Assembly (NCBI RefSeq): GCF_000143765.1 | Contig: NZ_GL379776.1 | Coordinates: 126,465 to 190,464, forward strand | Length of the DNA stretch: 64,000 nucleotides | Reading direction: 5' to 3' | Source of the DNA: Sphingobacterium spiritivorum ATCC 33861 | Lineage (GTDB): Bacteria; Bacteroidota; Bacteroidia; Sphingobacteriales; Sphingobacteriaceae | In this document: positions 15,823-26,100 of the stretch, in pieces | Numbering within the stretch: the stretch's first letter is position 1 | Layout of the letters: each line of letters begins with the position of its first letter | Notes under the pieces: model-generated | The model's input: the letters and a program-made list of their open reading frames with translations, nothing else | Told to the model about the DNA's origin: nothing | Databases searched by the model: none | Translations under genes and position numbers: made by a program

Positions 15823-17682
15823 TTAATTACAGTTTACATTCAAAATTTTTTTAGCCTTTTCTTTGATTATGTATACTTTTGCGTTAAGAACTGTCTCTTT
15901 AGTATTTAATATTTTATTCGCCCAATATTTCGCTTTATCACATTCATCAATACCCCAATAAAATTGCAACAAAGCATACTTGGGAATAAATTTCTTAGGC
16001 ACCATATAGACTGCTTTAAGATAGCTTTCTTCCGATTTATCAAGATTGTTTAATATCATATAACCATCGCCAAGGAATACCATAACATCTGAGTCAGTAT
16101 AGTATTTTCTAGATTCTTCTAAAACTCTAACACTTTCTTCAACCTTATTATTAAAAAGCAATTCTACTCCATAATTATAAAGAAAATTACTATTGCTTTG
16201 AAGGCGATGATAAATATTTATATATGCCCTTTCATTAAAATAACCATTCTCAGCACAATTTGCGGCTCTTTCCCACTTTCTATGACATATATATACTTCT
16301 GTTATATTATACAATATAATAAGAGAAAAACAGCACTGTATAATTACACCCAAACTAAAATTGGATATGTGAAAGACATTTCGTTGATTAAAATTCAATA
16401 ATGTCAGAAAAAAGATTATCAATAGTAAAATTGAACTATCAGCAGTAGGATATGAAAAAAGAGAACAAATATAAATGCTAATCAAACTTCCAATAGATGC
16501 AATTTTTACTATTTTTTCTTTTCCATTTCCGGTACATCTAAGTGTTTTTAAACTATAAGAAATAATCACAAGAGTAAGTACACCAAAAATTAATAATCCA
16601 ATTATACCTAATTCGCTCGTTATTAATAGGTATTCATTGAACGGAGATTTGGTGTTTGAAGCAATAAGAGAATTAAAATGATCATCAGGATTTGACTCGA
16701 ACCATTCCGACTGATATAAATTGTATTCCGATTTAAATTTTCCTAACCCAACTCCAAACACTGGGTTATCCATAATCATATTTAAGGTGTTCTTGTAAAT
16801 AAATATCCGACCATCTACAGATTGAGTTTTTATTTGGGAATAATAAGAAACAGCAAAAAATAGAAAAAATATGATTATAGAAAAAAGACCAAAAAAAACT
16901 ACTATTCTTCTTTTAAAATAAGAATACATTTTTTCACCATCAATTATCAACAATATAAAAAAACATCCAAAAAAAACCGCTATAAGCGCTGCCCTTTGTC
17001 CTGCTAATAAAAGGATTGAAATACATGTAAAAACACTTAGAGTATTCAGAAACATTAACGGAATTCTATAAACTGAATATTTTTTTATTACATATAGCCC
17101 TCCAAGTAAGAATGGTAGACTTATACTTAAATAATTAGTTAGAATACCCGGATTGCCAAATACACTTGTGATTTTAAAAATATCCGAACCTAAAACTTTA
17201 AAATATTCTAACCCTGAATGGATACTAACAATGAGTACTACTATCGAAAGAGTATTTATAGCAAAAAGTATAAGATTTTTAGAATTGAGAAATTTTGTAA
17301 TCGATCTGAATATAATATATGCAAAAACCGAAGTAATTATATTTAAGAATATCAAACTATCAAAAGCAAACGTATTTTGGCTAGAATACCTGATCATAAT
17401 GTAAAACATAAAAACTGCAATAAGAATATCTAAAATAGTGAATGATATCCCTCTTTTCATAGATGAAACTAAAAACAATACTGTTAATGCGACATATTCA
17501 AAAGAAATTGTAAATAAAAAGAAAAATTCAGAAGAAATAATAAACCTATCATCAAAATCAATAAAATTAATAATAGGACAAATAAACAAAAAAAATAAAA
17601 AAATTCCGCATAAAATTTTACAAAAAAAATTACACCGAACAATATAGATATTTAAAAAAAATAAATTACACATTATAGACAT
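15823..17682 (-). CDS. O-antigen-ligase-like (Wzy_C) membrane protein with C-terminal TPR
   Basis: A 619-residue polytopic membrane protein with about ten or more hydrophobic helices over residues 1-450. The central part fits the O-antigen ligase/polymerase (Wzy_C) family: LLLAGQRAALIAVFFG, then the periplasmic loop with DGRIFIYKNTLNMIMDNPVFGVGLGKFK, then a NEYLLITSELGIIGLL helix. After the last helix, TPR-like repeats occupy about 480-600. Known members transfer glycan to lipid A, but in this fold several have other acceptors such as proteins. There is no polysaccharide gene cluster nearby; instead it heads an operon of small lipoproteins, so a protein or peptide acceptor should be considered. 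The start is ATG 17682 or 17673; the longer frame begins with TTG. The base composition is strongly AT-rich. Confidence 0.82.
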   Translation of the reverse strand: MSIMCNLFFLNIYIVRCNFFCKILCGIFLFFLFICPIINFIDFDDRFIISSEFFFLFTISFEYVALTVLFLVSSMKRGISFTILDILIAVFMFYIMIRYSSQNTFAFDSLIFLNIITSVFAYIIFRSITKFLNSKNLILFAINTLSIVVLIVSIHSGLEYFKVLGSDIFKITSVFGNPGILTNYLSISLPFLLGGLYVIKKYSVYRIPLMFLNTLSVFTCISILLLAGQRAALIAVFFGCFFILLIIDGEKMYSYFKRRIVVFFGLFSIIIFFLFFAVSYYSQIKTQSVDGRIFIYKNTLNMIMDNPVFGVGLGKFKSEYNLYQSEWFESNPDDHFNSLIASNTKSPFNEYLLITSELGIIGLLIFGVLTLVIISYSLKTLRCTGNGKEKIVKIASIGSLISIYICSLFSYPTADSSILLLIIFFLTLLNFNQRNVFHISNFSLGVIIQCCFSLIILYNITEVYICHRKWERAANCAENGYFNERAYINIYHRLQSNSNFLYNYGVELLFNNKVEESVRVLEESRKYYTDSDVMVFLGDGYMILNNLDKSEESYLKAVYMVPKKFIPKYALLQFYWGIDECDKAKYWANKILNTKETVLNAKVYIIKEKAKKILNVNCN

Positions 17683-17777
17683 ATTATTTTCAAAAATCAA
17701 GTATAATAAATATATTGTAAAAATTATAATAATTTAAAATAATTTTATTAAACAAAATACTCTTTATAAATTTCATT

Positions 17778-19268
17778 ATGCTGCGCAGAATAATTCTATT
17801 ATTTTCATTAATATTAATCATCCAATGTAAAGAACCAGAGATTATTGAATGGAATTCTCTAATAAATGATTACTCAAAAGATGATAGAGATAGCCTAAAA
17901 TTAAAAAGTGTTTTATTTCTTCGAAATAAATTTGAATCTAGATACAGTGAAAAATTACTTTTTATGGATAAAAAAAATAACAGAATAAAAATCAGAATAG
18001 ATTCAATTCAAAATGAAGCAACTCTGATGAAATATATGCAAATAAACAAATTAGAATCTTCTGTAATAAAAATTAAAGAAAGTGAGATATTAAATACTAA
18101 AGATATAAGGCGTTTTATTGAAGAAGCAGTTTCATCCCGAGAAAGATATTCCTGGTCAAAAGGGGTTTCAGAAGATTTATTCTTAAAATATGTTCTCCCC
18201 TACAAAATTGAAATGGAATTCCCTACTGAATGGAGAAGTTATTTTGAAAGAATACAACAAGGATTTTTGGATTCTTTAGATAGAACTACAGATAATTCTA
18301 TTGAAAATGCAGCTAAGCTCATTTCCAAAAATATTTACCAATGGTACAGATATGATAAGAGTAATTATCTGTTCTCTCAACAGCCAGATTTTAATGAATT
18401 ACTATTTTCCCGAAAAGGAGAATGTTACAGAATAGCAAGATTGTTTGTTTATGCTTTAAGATCTGCAGGAATTCCTGCAACTGTTGATATTGTTCCAAAA
18501 TGGGGAAGCAAAAATGCAGGTCATGCCGAATTTGTTTTATTGGATTCATCTGGAAATCTCAAAGCCAATGTCACAACTGAACATAAACAAGGCCTATGCA
18601 GAGCCTCCAAGGTTTTCAGACAAAACTTTTCGTATAGTGGTCTATACACTGATTCTATTTCACCTTATCTCAGGAATTATCCTTTTAAATTGGATCATTT
18701 TATAAATGATAATACAACTGATGTGACAAATGAACATACAACATGTTATGACATCAAATTCAACATTCCAGATAAATATTCTTCATCTCCATTCCTATAT
18801 ATTTGTGTATACAATTATGGCGCTTGGGAACCAATCTTTTGGAGTAAAAACAACAATAACATAGCGTCATTTAGAAAAATGACCACAAATATTCTTTATA
18901 GAATCGCATCACCAACAGAAAATGGAATAGAATTATTACCTAATATTTTGTTTGTTACTAATAAGGGAGAAGTACAAAATATTGATCATATTTACTTAAA
19001 AAAGAAATCAAAATTTCATATTATAAAGATAAATAAGTTTAATGATGGAGAGAGGGCTCACGTCGAATCTGAAAAATTGTATACATTAAATCTATTACTT
19101 TCAAATGGAGAATGGAAAAAGTTAGAATCTAAATATCCTAAAAATGGCCGACTTTCTTTTCGTATTATACATTCTCCAAACTCATTTTATAAACTTACAG
19201 GTGAGAATTCAATTGACTATTTAGCTAGACCATTTCAATATGTAAATAATAAAATTATTTGGTGGTAA
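17778..19268 (+). CDS. Transglutaminase-like lipoprotein
   Basis: A 496-residue protein with a lipoprotein signal (lipobox LIIQC, Cys17). The middle contains a transglutaminase-like cysteine-protease core: RKGECYRIARLFVYALRSAGIPA with catalytic Cys216, and NAGHAEFVLLD with His249. The third residue of the triad, normally Asp about 15 residues on, seems to be replaced (Asn264 is at that place), so activity is uncertain. The first 150 residues resemble the helical leader seen in Bacteroidota peptidases of this kind, and the last 200 are beta-rich and unassigned. It is divergent from the O-antigen-ligase-like operon across about 95 bases and shares its strong AT bias, so both were probably acquired together. 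Confidence 0.8.
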   Translation: MLRRIILLFSLILIIQCKEPEIIEWNSLINDYSKDDRDSLKLKSVLFLRNKFESRYSEKLLFMDKKNNRIKIRIDSIQNEATLMKYMQINKLESSVIKIKESEILNTKDIRRFIEEAVSSRERYSWSKGVSEDLFLKYVLPYKIEMEFPTEWRSYFERIQQGFLDSLDRTTDNSIENAAKLISKNIYQWYRYDKSNYLFSQQPDFNELLFSRKGECYRIARLFVYALRSAGIPATVDIVPKWGSKNAGHAEFVLLDSSGNLKANVTTEHKQGLCRASKVFRQNFSYSGLYTDSISPYLRNYPFKLDHFINDNTTDVTNEHTTCYDIKFNIPDKYSSSPFLYICVYNYGAWEPIFWSKNNNNIASFRKMTTNILYRIASPTENGIELLPNILFVTNKGEVQNIDHIYLKKKSKFHIIKINKFNDGERAHVESEKLYTLNLLLSNGEWKKLESKYPKNGRLSFRIIHSPNSFYKLTGENSIDYLARPFQYVNNKIIWW

Positions 19269-19394
19269 ATATACACAAACCTTCTAATTAATTATCTCAA
19301 AAAAAACACTGTTATAATTATATAAAATTTTCACAAATACTTTAAAAACAAACATTTTTTAATTATTATATAAAAATTATTTATCTTTTATATC

Positions 19395-19991
19395 TTACTC
19401 CAAACCGCTGACACCGCCTGAAACAACCAGTTTCATTGCATCTGTAGCAGACATATTCAGTTTTTCTACCTTATCAGCCTTAACAATCACGACCTGACCT
19501 GCGAAAGAGTAGGAATAGGGAAAGTAAACTATCACATCATCCGGAAGATTGAGTTTGCTCAGATCATGCTGCGTCAGAAATCCGATCTTCTTGAGTCCCA
19601 TATCGTTTACAGTAACCAATACCGGTTCGTTGAATTTCTTGGCATCCCCGACAAAAGCTTCAGTGAAATCCTTAATAGAGGAATATAAGGTATTGAACAA
19701 CGGTATCCGGTTAATCTGGCGTGTAATCCACTGCTTGATCGGATCTGTCACAAAATTTGTGAATATAACTCCAGCCAGAACCAGGATCAGTATAACGGTT
19801 AATATCCCGATACCCGGAATATACAAGGGATGACCGCTTTCATCCTCTAAGAAATGTTCGGTCAGATTCAAAGTCGAATCTACAGATGCTACGATCCAGA
19901 CAATCAGAAAAATTGCTCCTGCTAATGGAACCATGACCAAGGTGCCCTTGATCAGATAGTTTAAAAACCCTCTAAAAATTTTTGAAAACAT
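19395..19991 (-). CDS. DUF502-family membrane protein
   Basis: A 198-residue protein with two membrane helices (about residues 13-35 and 60-83). These are followed by the DUF502 signature region: the PLFNTLYSSIKDFTEAF segment, a VLVTVNDMGLKKIGFLT strand, and a YFPYSYSFAGQVVIV motif near residue 155. The length is normal for the family. DUF502 proteins are widespread inner-membrane proteins of unknown function. Base composition returns to that of the surrounding genome here, which marks the end of the AT-rich island. It is followed downstream by the MurF-Alr gene on the same strand, about 50 bases away in the other direction of reading. Confidence 0.92.
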   Translation of the reverse strand: MFSKIFRGFLNYLIKGTLVMVPLAGAIFLIVWIVASVDSTLNLTEHFLEDESGHPLYIPGIGILTVILILVLAGVIFTNFVTDPIKQWITRQINRIPLFNTLYSSIKDFTEAFVGDAKKFNEPVLVTVNDMGLKKIGFLTQHDLSKLNLPDDVIVYFPYSYSFAGQVVIVKADKVEKLNMSATDAMKLVVSGGVSGLE

Positions 19992-20043
19992 GGCGTATTA
20001 TACCCTAAAAAATGATTTACAAAGATGCGAAATCATCAGCGCA

Positions 20044-22485
20044 TTATTCGTAAAAATATACTCTTTTTACCCGTTGTGAAATATTGACGAGTAACTCATA
20101 CGGAATCGTACCAATACTGTTTGCAGCCGCTGTAATATCCGGAAACACAACAACTTCATCTTCTTCACTTACAGCAATATCTGTCACATCGAGCATACAC
20201 ATATCCATACAAATATCTCCTACTGTCGGCACGAGATGTCCGTTGACCAGCATCTTCCCTACTCCGTTACCAAACCGACGGTCATATCCATCTGCATAAC
20301 CGATCTTAATCGTTGCGATTTTGCTGTCCCGGTGCAATACGCCATGACGGTTGTATCCGACAGTCTCTGATGCCGGAATATGTTTAATCTGCGTTACATT
20401 CGTCTTCAATACACCTACTGTCTGTAAGCTGAGATCTGTCCTGCTCGCCTCCACACCATACATACCTATCCCCAAACGCACCATATCAAAATAAGCAGAC
20501 GGCCACAGCTCAATTCCTGAAGTAGCCGCGATATGACGTAAAAAACTATATCCAAGCTCCTGCTGCAGTTTCTTCGCAAACTGATCCAGCTTAAGGATCT
20601 GCTCGGCCGTAAATGCATTATCCTGTGGATTTGCAGCCGAGGCAAGATGAGAGAATGCCGATTGTACCCGGACCACATCCTGTTGACGCAGGATATCGAT
20701 CAGCGCTTCAGCTTCATCCGGCATAAAACCTAGCCTGTGCATACCGGTATCTACCTTGATATGAATAGGGAAATTTTTTAGGTCTTTGATCCTGACAAAC
20801 GAAATAAAGGCATGAAGAATACGAAAACTATAGATTTCGGGCTCCAGATTATGCTGAACTACGGATTCAAAAGCATTTTCATCCGGACTCATGACAACAA
20901 TGGGCAGCGTAATTCCTGCATTACGCAATTCCACTCCTTCATCTGCATAGGCCACAGTAAGATAATCTACCTGATTAAACTGTAAGAGGTTTGCAATTTC
21001 AAAACTTCCGCTTCCATAAGAAAAGGCTTTAACCATAGCCATCATTTTCACCTCTTTGGGTACCAGTCCGCGATACACATTCAGATTATGCTCCAATGCA
21101 TTCAGATTAATCTCTAATACCGTATCATGAGATTTTGCGACTAACAGCTTACTGATGTCCTCAAAATGGAAGTCACGCGCTCCTTTCAGCAATATGGTAG
21201 CATCCCGAAATTCTATATCCTTCAGATTAGCAATGAAATCGGCCGTAGATGCATAGCATTGAAAAGGTACGCCTAATTGTTCAGCGTACTGCCTCAGTAC
21301 GGGGCCTATTAAGATCAGTTGGGTCAGATTACGGTCCGCAACCAAACGTTTTAGCTTGTTGAGATTCTTTTCATCAGTCAGCGTAACACCCGGAATATCG
21401 GATAAGATGAGTATGCTATTCGTATGCTGATGCTGTTGATTTAAAAAATCCAAAGCAATCTGCAGGGACACCAGATCATTGCTGTATGAATCGTCTATGA
21501 CAGATGTATTATTTTTACCGTTCTTCAGTTCCAGACGCATCTCAACCGGCAACAGGTTCCTGATCCGCTCGGCTATCAGCGCTGTATCGTAACCGAAGCG
21601 CAGCATCACCGCTACACAGGTAATGGCATTTTCCATAGCAGCACTGTCCGTAAACGGAACCGAAATGCCAAACGTCTTTCCGCCATAGTATAGCGTCACA
21701 TAGGTCTGTCCATCCTCCGGCTTGCGGATAGAATAGACTTCCAGTTGATTATCTTCTTCTTCTCCCCAGGACAGTTTGCGCGGCTTATAGGGAATCTGTA
21801 CAGCCTCCAGATATTTGGCGGGGTAAATAAGCGTCTCCGCATCTTTAAATAACCGGAGTTTCTCTTCGGTTTTCTCCAGCTTTGAAGCAAATCCCTGCTG
21901 ATGAGCAATACCAATATTGGTAAGCACGCCAAAAGTGGGCTTGATCATAGCTTCCAGACGGTCCATTTCACCGACATGGCTGATACCTGCTTCGATAATA
22001 GCCAGATTATACTGATTGGACAGATCCCATAGAGATAGGGCTACCCCCAATTGAGAGTTGTAACTTTTAGGACTTCTGTAGATTTTATATTCCGGAGACA
22101 TCAGTTGAAACAACCACTCTTTGACAATGGTCTTACCATTACTACCCGTAATACCTATGACTGGTCCCTGAAAACGCGATCTGTTATGTTGTGCCAAAGA
22201 TTGCAGGGTTGTCCATGAATTTGCAACCCACAGGATATTGGCATCGGGCATCTGTACTTCCTGTTCTGTATCTTTTTCCAGTATAAAATTACGTACTCCT
22301 TTATTATAAGCATCCTGAATATAAAGATGGCCGTCCTGACGTCCGGTAAATGCAAAGAAAATACCTAATTTCTCATGTGCAATCTTTCTACTGTCATATA
22401 GCAGGTAATGGATACTTACCTTAGTATCGGCTAAATAAGATCTGCGGGGCTTAATAATATCCTGAATCTCTGAAATCGTGTACAT
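20044..22485 (-). CDS. Fused MurF ligase and alanine racemase
   Basis: An 813-residue bifunctional cell-wall enzyme. The N-terminal MurF half (about 1-445) would add D-Ala-D-Ala to UDP-MurNAc-tripeptide. It has the P-loop GITGSNGKT near residues 108-116, IIEAGISHVGEM, and the DDSYSND motif of the Mur ligase C-terminal domain. The C-terminal half is a fold-type III alanine racemase: PLP-lysine motif VKAFSYGSG near residue 483, RLGIGMYGV, and GYNRHG with the catalytic tyrosine. The fusion couples D-Ala supply to its use and is a known arrangement in Bacteroidota. The frame could begin 55 codons earlier, but ATG 22485 gives the normal MurF N-terminus and keeps clear of the divergent recX promoter region. 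Confidence 0.95.
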   Translation of the reverse strand: MYTISEIQDIIKPRRSYLADTKVSIHYLLYDSRKIAHEKLGIFFAFTGRQDGHLYIQDAYNKGVRNFILEKDTEQEVQMPDANILWVANSWTTLQSLAQHNRSRFQGPVIGITGSNGKTIVKEWLFQLMSPEYKIYRSPKSYNSQLGVALSLWDLSNQYNLAIIEAGISHVGEMDRLEAMIKPTFGVLTNIGIAHQQGFASKLEKTEEKLRLFKDAETLIYPAKYLEAVQIPYKPRKLSWGEEEDNQLEVYSIRKPEDGQTYVTLYYGGKTFGISVPFTDSAAMENAITCVAVMLRFGYDTALIAERIRNLLPVEMRLELKNGKNNTSVIDDSYSNDLVSLQIALDFLNQQHQHTNSILILSDIPGVTLTDEKNLNKLKRLVADRNLTQLILIGPVLRQYAEQLGVPFQCYASTADFIANLKDIEFRDATILLKGARDFHFEDISKLLVAKSHDTVLEINLNALEHNLNVYRGLVPKEVKMMAMVKAFSYGSGSFEIANLLQFNQVDYLTVAYADEGVELRNAGITLPIVVMSPDENAFESVVQHNLEPEIYSFRILHAFISFVRIKDLKNFPIHIKVDTGMHRLGFMPDEAEALIDILRQQDVVRVQSAFSHLASAANPQDNAFTAEQILKLDQFAKKLQQELGYSFLRHIAATSGIELWPSAYFDMVRLGIGMYGVEASRTDLSLQTVGVLKTNVTQIKHIPASETVGYNRHGVLHRDSKIATIKIGYADGYDRRFGNGVGKMLVNGHLVPTVGDICMDMCMLDVTDIAVSEEDEVVVFPDITAAANSIGTIPYELLVNISQRVKRVYFYE

Positions 22486-22557
22486 ACTACCTCTCTTTTG
22501 GTAGATCAAAGATTGCCATTTTTTCCATAAGTTGGGTATTTTTTTAATTTTTGTAAG

Positions 22558-23043
22558 ATGCGGGACGATGAAAAGAAAAAGAGGGTACTGACAGCGGCAC
22601 AGGCTAAGCTCAAAGCCGAGAATTATTGTGCTTATCAGGAACGGGCTCAACAGGAAGTAAGAGATAAACTCTATGATTGGGGACTACATCAGGAAGATGT
22701 GGAAAATATAATTGTCGAGCTTATTTCCGACAACTTCCTCAATGAAGAACGGTTTGCTCTGGCCTATGCTTCGGGTAAATTCAGAATGAAAGGTTGGGGG
22801 AAAATAAAGATAAAACAAGGGCTTACTTTCAAAAAAGTATCTCCTCCCCTTATCAGACAGGCATTAGCAGCAATTGATTACGATGAGTACCTCTCTCGTC
22901 TGGCAGATATCCTGCAAAAAAAAGCAGCTTCGCTAAAAGAGGACGACCCGTATATACGTAAAAACAAGTTGGCTCAATATGCAGCCGGAAGAGGGTTTGA
23001 AAGTACAGAAATATGGGATCTTCTAAAAGAAAACACATATTGA
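22558..23043 (+). CDS. recX: RecX-family regulatory protein
   Basis: A 161-residue helical protein matching RecX, which inhibits RecA filament extension. The typical three-helix repeats are seen: YCAYQERAQQEVRDKLYDWG (cut here at 20 residues) in repeat 1, then LISDNFLNEERFALAYASGKF and the basic KGWGKIKIKQGL segment. The sequence DNFLNEERFA is a RecX hallmark. recA is not adjacent, which is usual in Bacteroidota. The start ATG lies five bases after a TTTTTG stretch that resembles a -7 box, so the leader is very short. It is divergent from murF-alr. Confidence 0.92.
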   Translation: MRDDEKKKRVLTAAQAKLKAENYCAYQERAQQEVRDKLYDWGLHQEDVENIIVELISDNFLNEERFALAYASGKFRMKGWGKIKIKQGLTFKKVSPPLIRQALAAIDYDEYLSRLADILQKKAASLKEDDPYIRKNKLAQYAAGRGFESTEIWDLLKENTY

Positions 23044-23159
23044 CCGGCATACAGCCAATATCCTTCAAAAATAAACCTAACTTAAAATCTATGTTACGTG
23101 GATATAAACATATTTAGTATTTTCGCACGTTATTTTTTAGAAGAAGTAAATTAACGAAT

Positions 23160-26100
23160 ATGCAGTTAACGAAGTTGGAAATAAAGGGGTTCAAAAGTTT
23201 TGGTGACAAGATTACGATCAACTTTAATGATGGTGTGACGGCTATTGTGGGCCCTAACGGTTGCGGAAAATCCAATGTGGTAGATGCGATCCGTTGGGTA
23301 ATGGGTGAACAAAGCACCCGAGCGCTGCGTTCGGAAAAGATGGAAAACATCATTTTTAACGGCACGAAAAACCGTAAGCCTGCTAATCTGGCCGAAGTAT
23401 CCCTCACCTTTAATAATACAAAAAACATTCTTCCTACAGAGTTCTCAACCGTGAATATCACCAGAAAACTCTACCGAAACGGAGAAAGTGAATATAGACT
23501 GAATGATGTAAAATGTCGCTTAAAAGATATTACGGATCTTTTTCTGGATACAGGTCTTGGGGCGGATACCTATTCCATCATTGAGTTAAAAATGATTGAC
23601 GAGATTATTAATAATAAAGATAATTCCCGGCGTAATCTTTTTGAAGAAGCCTCCGGTATATCTAAGTATAAGGTTCGCAAAAAGCAAACCCTTTCTAAAC
23701 TGAAAGAAACAGAAAACGACCTTAGCCGTGTAGATGACCTCCTATTTGAGATCGGTAAGAATCTGAAGAGTCTGGAAAATCAGGCAAAGAAAGCAGATAA
23801 ATATTTCCGTCTCAAGGATGAATATAAAGACGCCAGCGTAAGTCTCGCCTATTTCAAACTGGCAGATTTCAGCCAGGATCTGGAAAAACTGGAAGAACAG
23901 GAAGCTGCACAGCAGGAAGTTATTCAGCAGAATCAATCTCAGATCGGCCTGCAGGAAACGGAGCTGCAGGAAAAGAAAAAGGATATCCTTGCTAAAGAGA
24001 AGAATCTCTCTGTACAACAAAAGAGTACGCACGAGTATGTCAATAAGATAAGAGCATACGAATCGGAGAAAAAGATCAAAAATGAGCAGATGCGTCATTT
24101 GCAGGAAAAAGAGGCGAGATTAAGTACAGAACTGGCAAATGATAAGCAACAACTCAACCATGCTTTCTATAATATAAAAAGACTCAATGAGGAGCTCTTT
24201 GAAGAGCAATCCAAATTTGACAGTATAAAAATGGATCTGGAGGCTAACAAGACTGAAGTAGAAGAGCTGAGAGCACAACAACAATCTGCAAAAGCCAAGT
24301 TAGACAGTTTTCAAAAAGAAAGAGGGGAAATTCAGAGCAGAATCTATCAGCTGGAAAAAGATATCGCAGTACTCAATATACAAAAAGATGCTCTTCAGCA
24401 GGAATCTCTGCGCAATGTCAGCGATACCGCTTCTAAAGAAACGGAATTAAATCAGTTTAATATCGCCGTTGCAGATCTTGAAGGTCGTGTAGACTCTCAA
24501 CAGCAGCAATACGAATCCGCTATACAATCTGAAAGTGAACTGCAGCTACAAATCACGGCTACGGAATCCGAGTTGCAGACGATTAAGGATGAGCTCAACA
24601 GACAAAGTCGTATAGTCGATGCAAAACAGAACGAATATAATCTGACCAAGTCATTGGTCGATAATCTGGAAGGATTTCCGGAGTCTATCCGGTTCCTGCG
24701 CAAAAGTGCAGGTTGGAAAAAACAATTTCCGCTCTTCTCGGATATTCTTTTTTGTAAAGAAGACTATCGGGTTGCAGTGGAGAACTACCTGGAGCCTATC
24801 ATGAATCATTATGTGGTAGATTCACAACAGGATGCCGTACAGGCCATCCAGTTATTGAGCGATGCGTCGAGAGGAAGAGCAAACTTTTTTGTACTGGATG
24901 CTATCACTTCACTTTCTCCATTCGCTCCTGCCGTTGAGGATGAAAAGCTGATCCGGGCATTGGATGTCATCACTGTAGAAGAAAAGTACAGAACGCTGTG
25001 CGAAATCTTACTACAACATGTCTTCATCCTGAAACACGGCGAATCTGCAGATCTCGAAACGCAGCTTCCGCAGGATGATACAATCATACTGCATAAGGAA
25101 GGACGATTTGCAAAAAACAGATTAGGACTTATGGGTGGTTCGGTAGGATTGTTTGAAGGGAAGAGAATCGGAAGGGCCAAAAACCTGGAGAATCTGGCAA
25201 AAGAAATCAAAACATTGAATCAGCAGATCGTAGAACTGCAAACCCGTGAAGTAGAGCAATCCGGTAAACTGGTATCGCTCAAAAACAATTCACAACGGGA
25301 AACTATAGATGAGTTGCGCCACCAGCTTAATCGTCTCAACAATGAACTGATATCCGTCAAAACCAAACAGGAACAATACCAGACTTTTATCACCAATAGT
25401 CATAACCGTAAACAGGACATAGAAGCCAAAATCACGACTATTACCAATGATCTTTTGACGGCAGACCCGACCTTACAGGATCTGAAAATTGAAAACCAGA
25501 AGAGAGATCTGGAGGTACAGGATCTGCAGGAAAACTTTAATGAAATATCGGAGATCCTGACTGAAAAATCAGCGGTATTCAATCAACAGAATATTCATTT
25601 TCATCAGCAACAGAATAAAGTATCAGGTATTCAGAAGGATCTGGAATACAGAGATGTTCAGAAAGAAACATTTGAAGCCCGCATCGAAAAGAATACGATT
25701 GAATATGAAGAGGTACAACAAAGTATAAAAGATACACTTCAGCACGTTGATCATAACGATGAGGATCTGCTCGCTATGTACGCTCAGAAGGAGGCTCTTG
25801 AAAAAGGCTTACAGGACATAGAAGAGGACTTCTATGCTTCACGCAAAGTCATTAATGATCTGGAAGAAGCTATAGCACAGTTGCGCAAATCCAAAGAGCT
25901 TACCGATATGCTGATCGGTGAGATTAAAGATAAAAAGACCAGATTACAGATCGATCTGAATGCTCTTCGTGAGCGTCTTTCTGTAGAGTTCAATATTGAC
26001 CTTAAAGACCTTCTGGAAACTGAACCTCCAGAAACAAGCCTGTCTCAGCAAGCGCTGCAGATAACCTGTGAGAAGATCAAGAAACAACTGGATGAATACG

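Noticed and set aside
22486..22650. N-terminal extension of the MurF-racemase protein
   Set aside because: The extra 55 codons do not resemble MurF and reach into the divergent recX region; ATG 22485 gives the normal family N-terminus.
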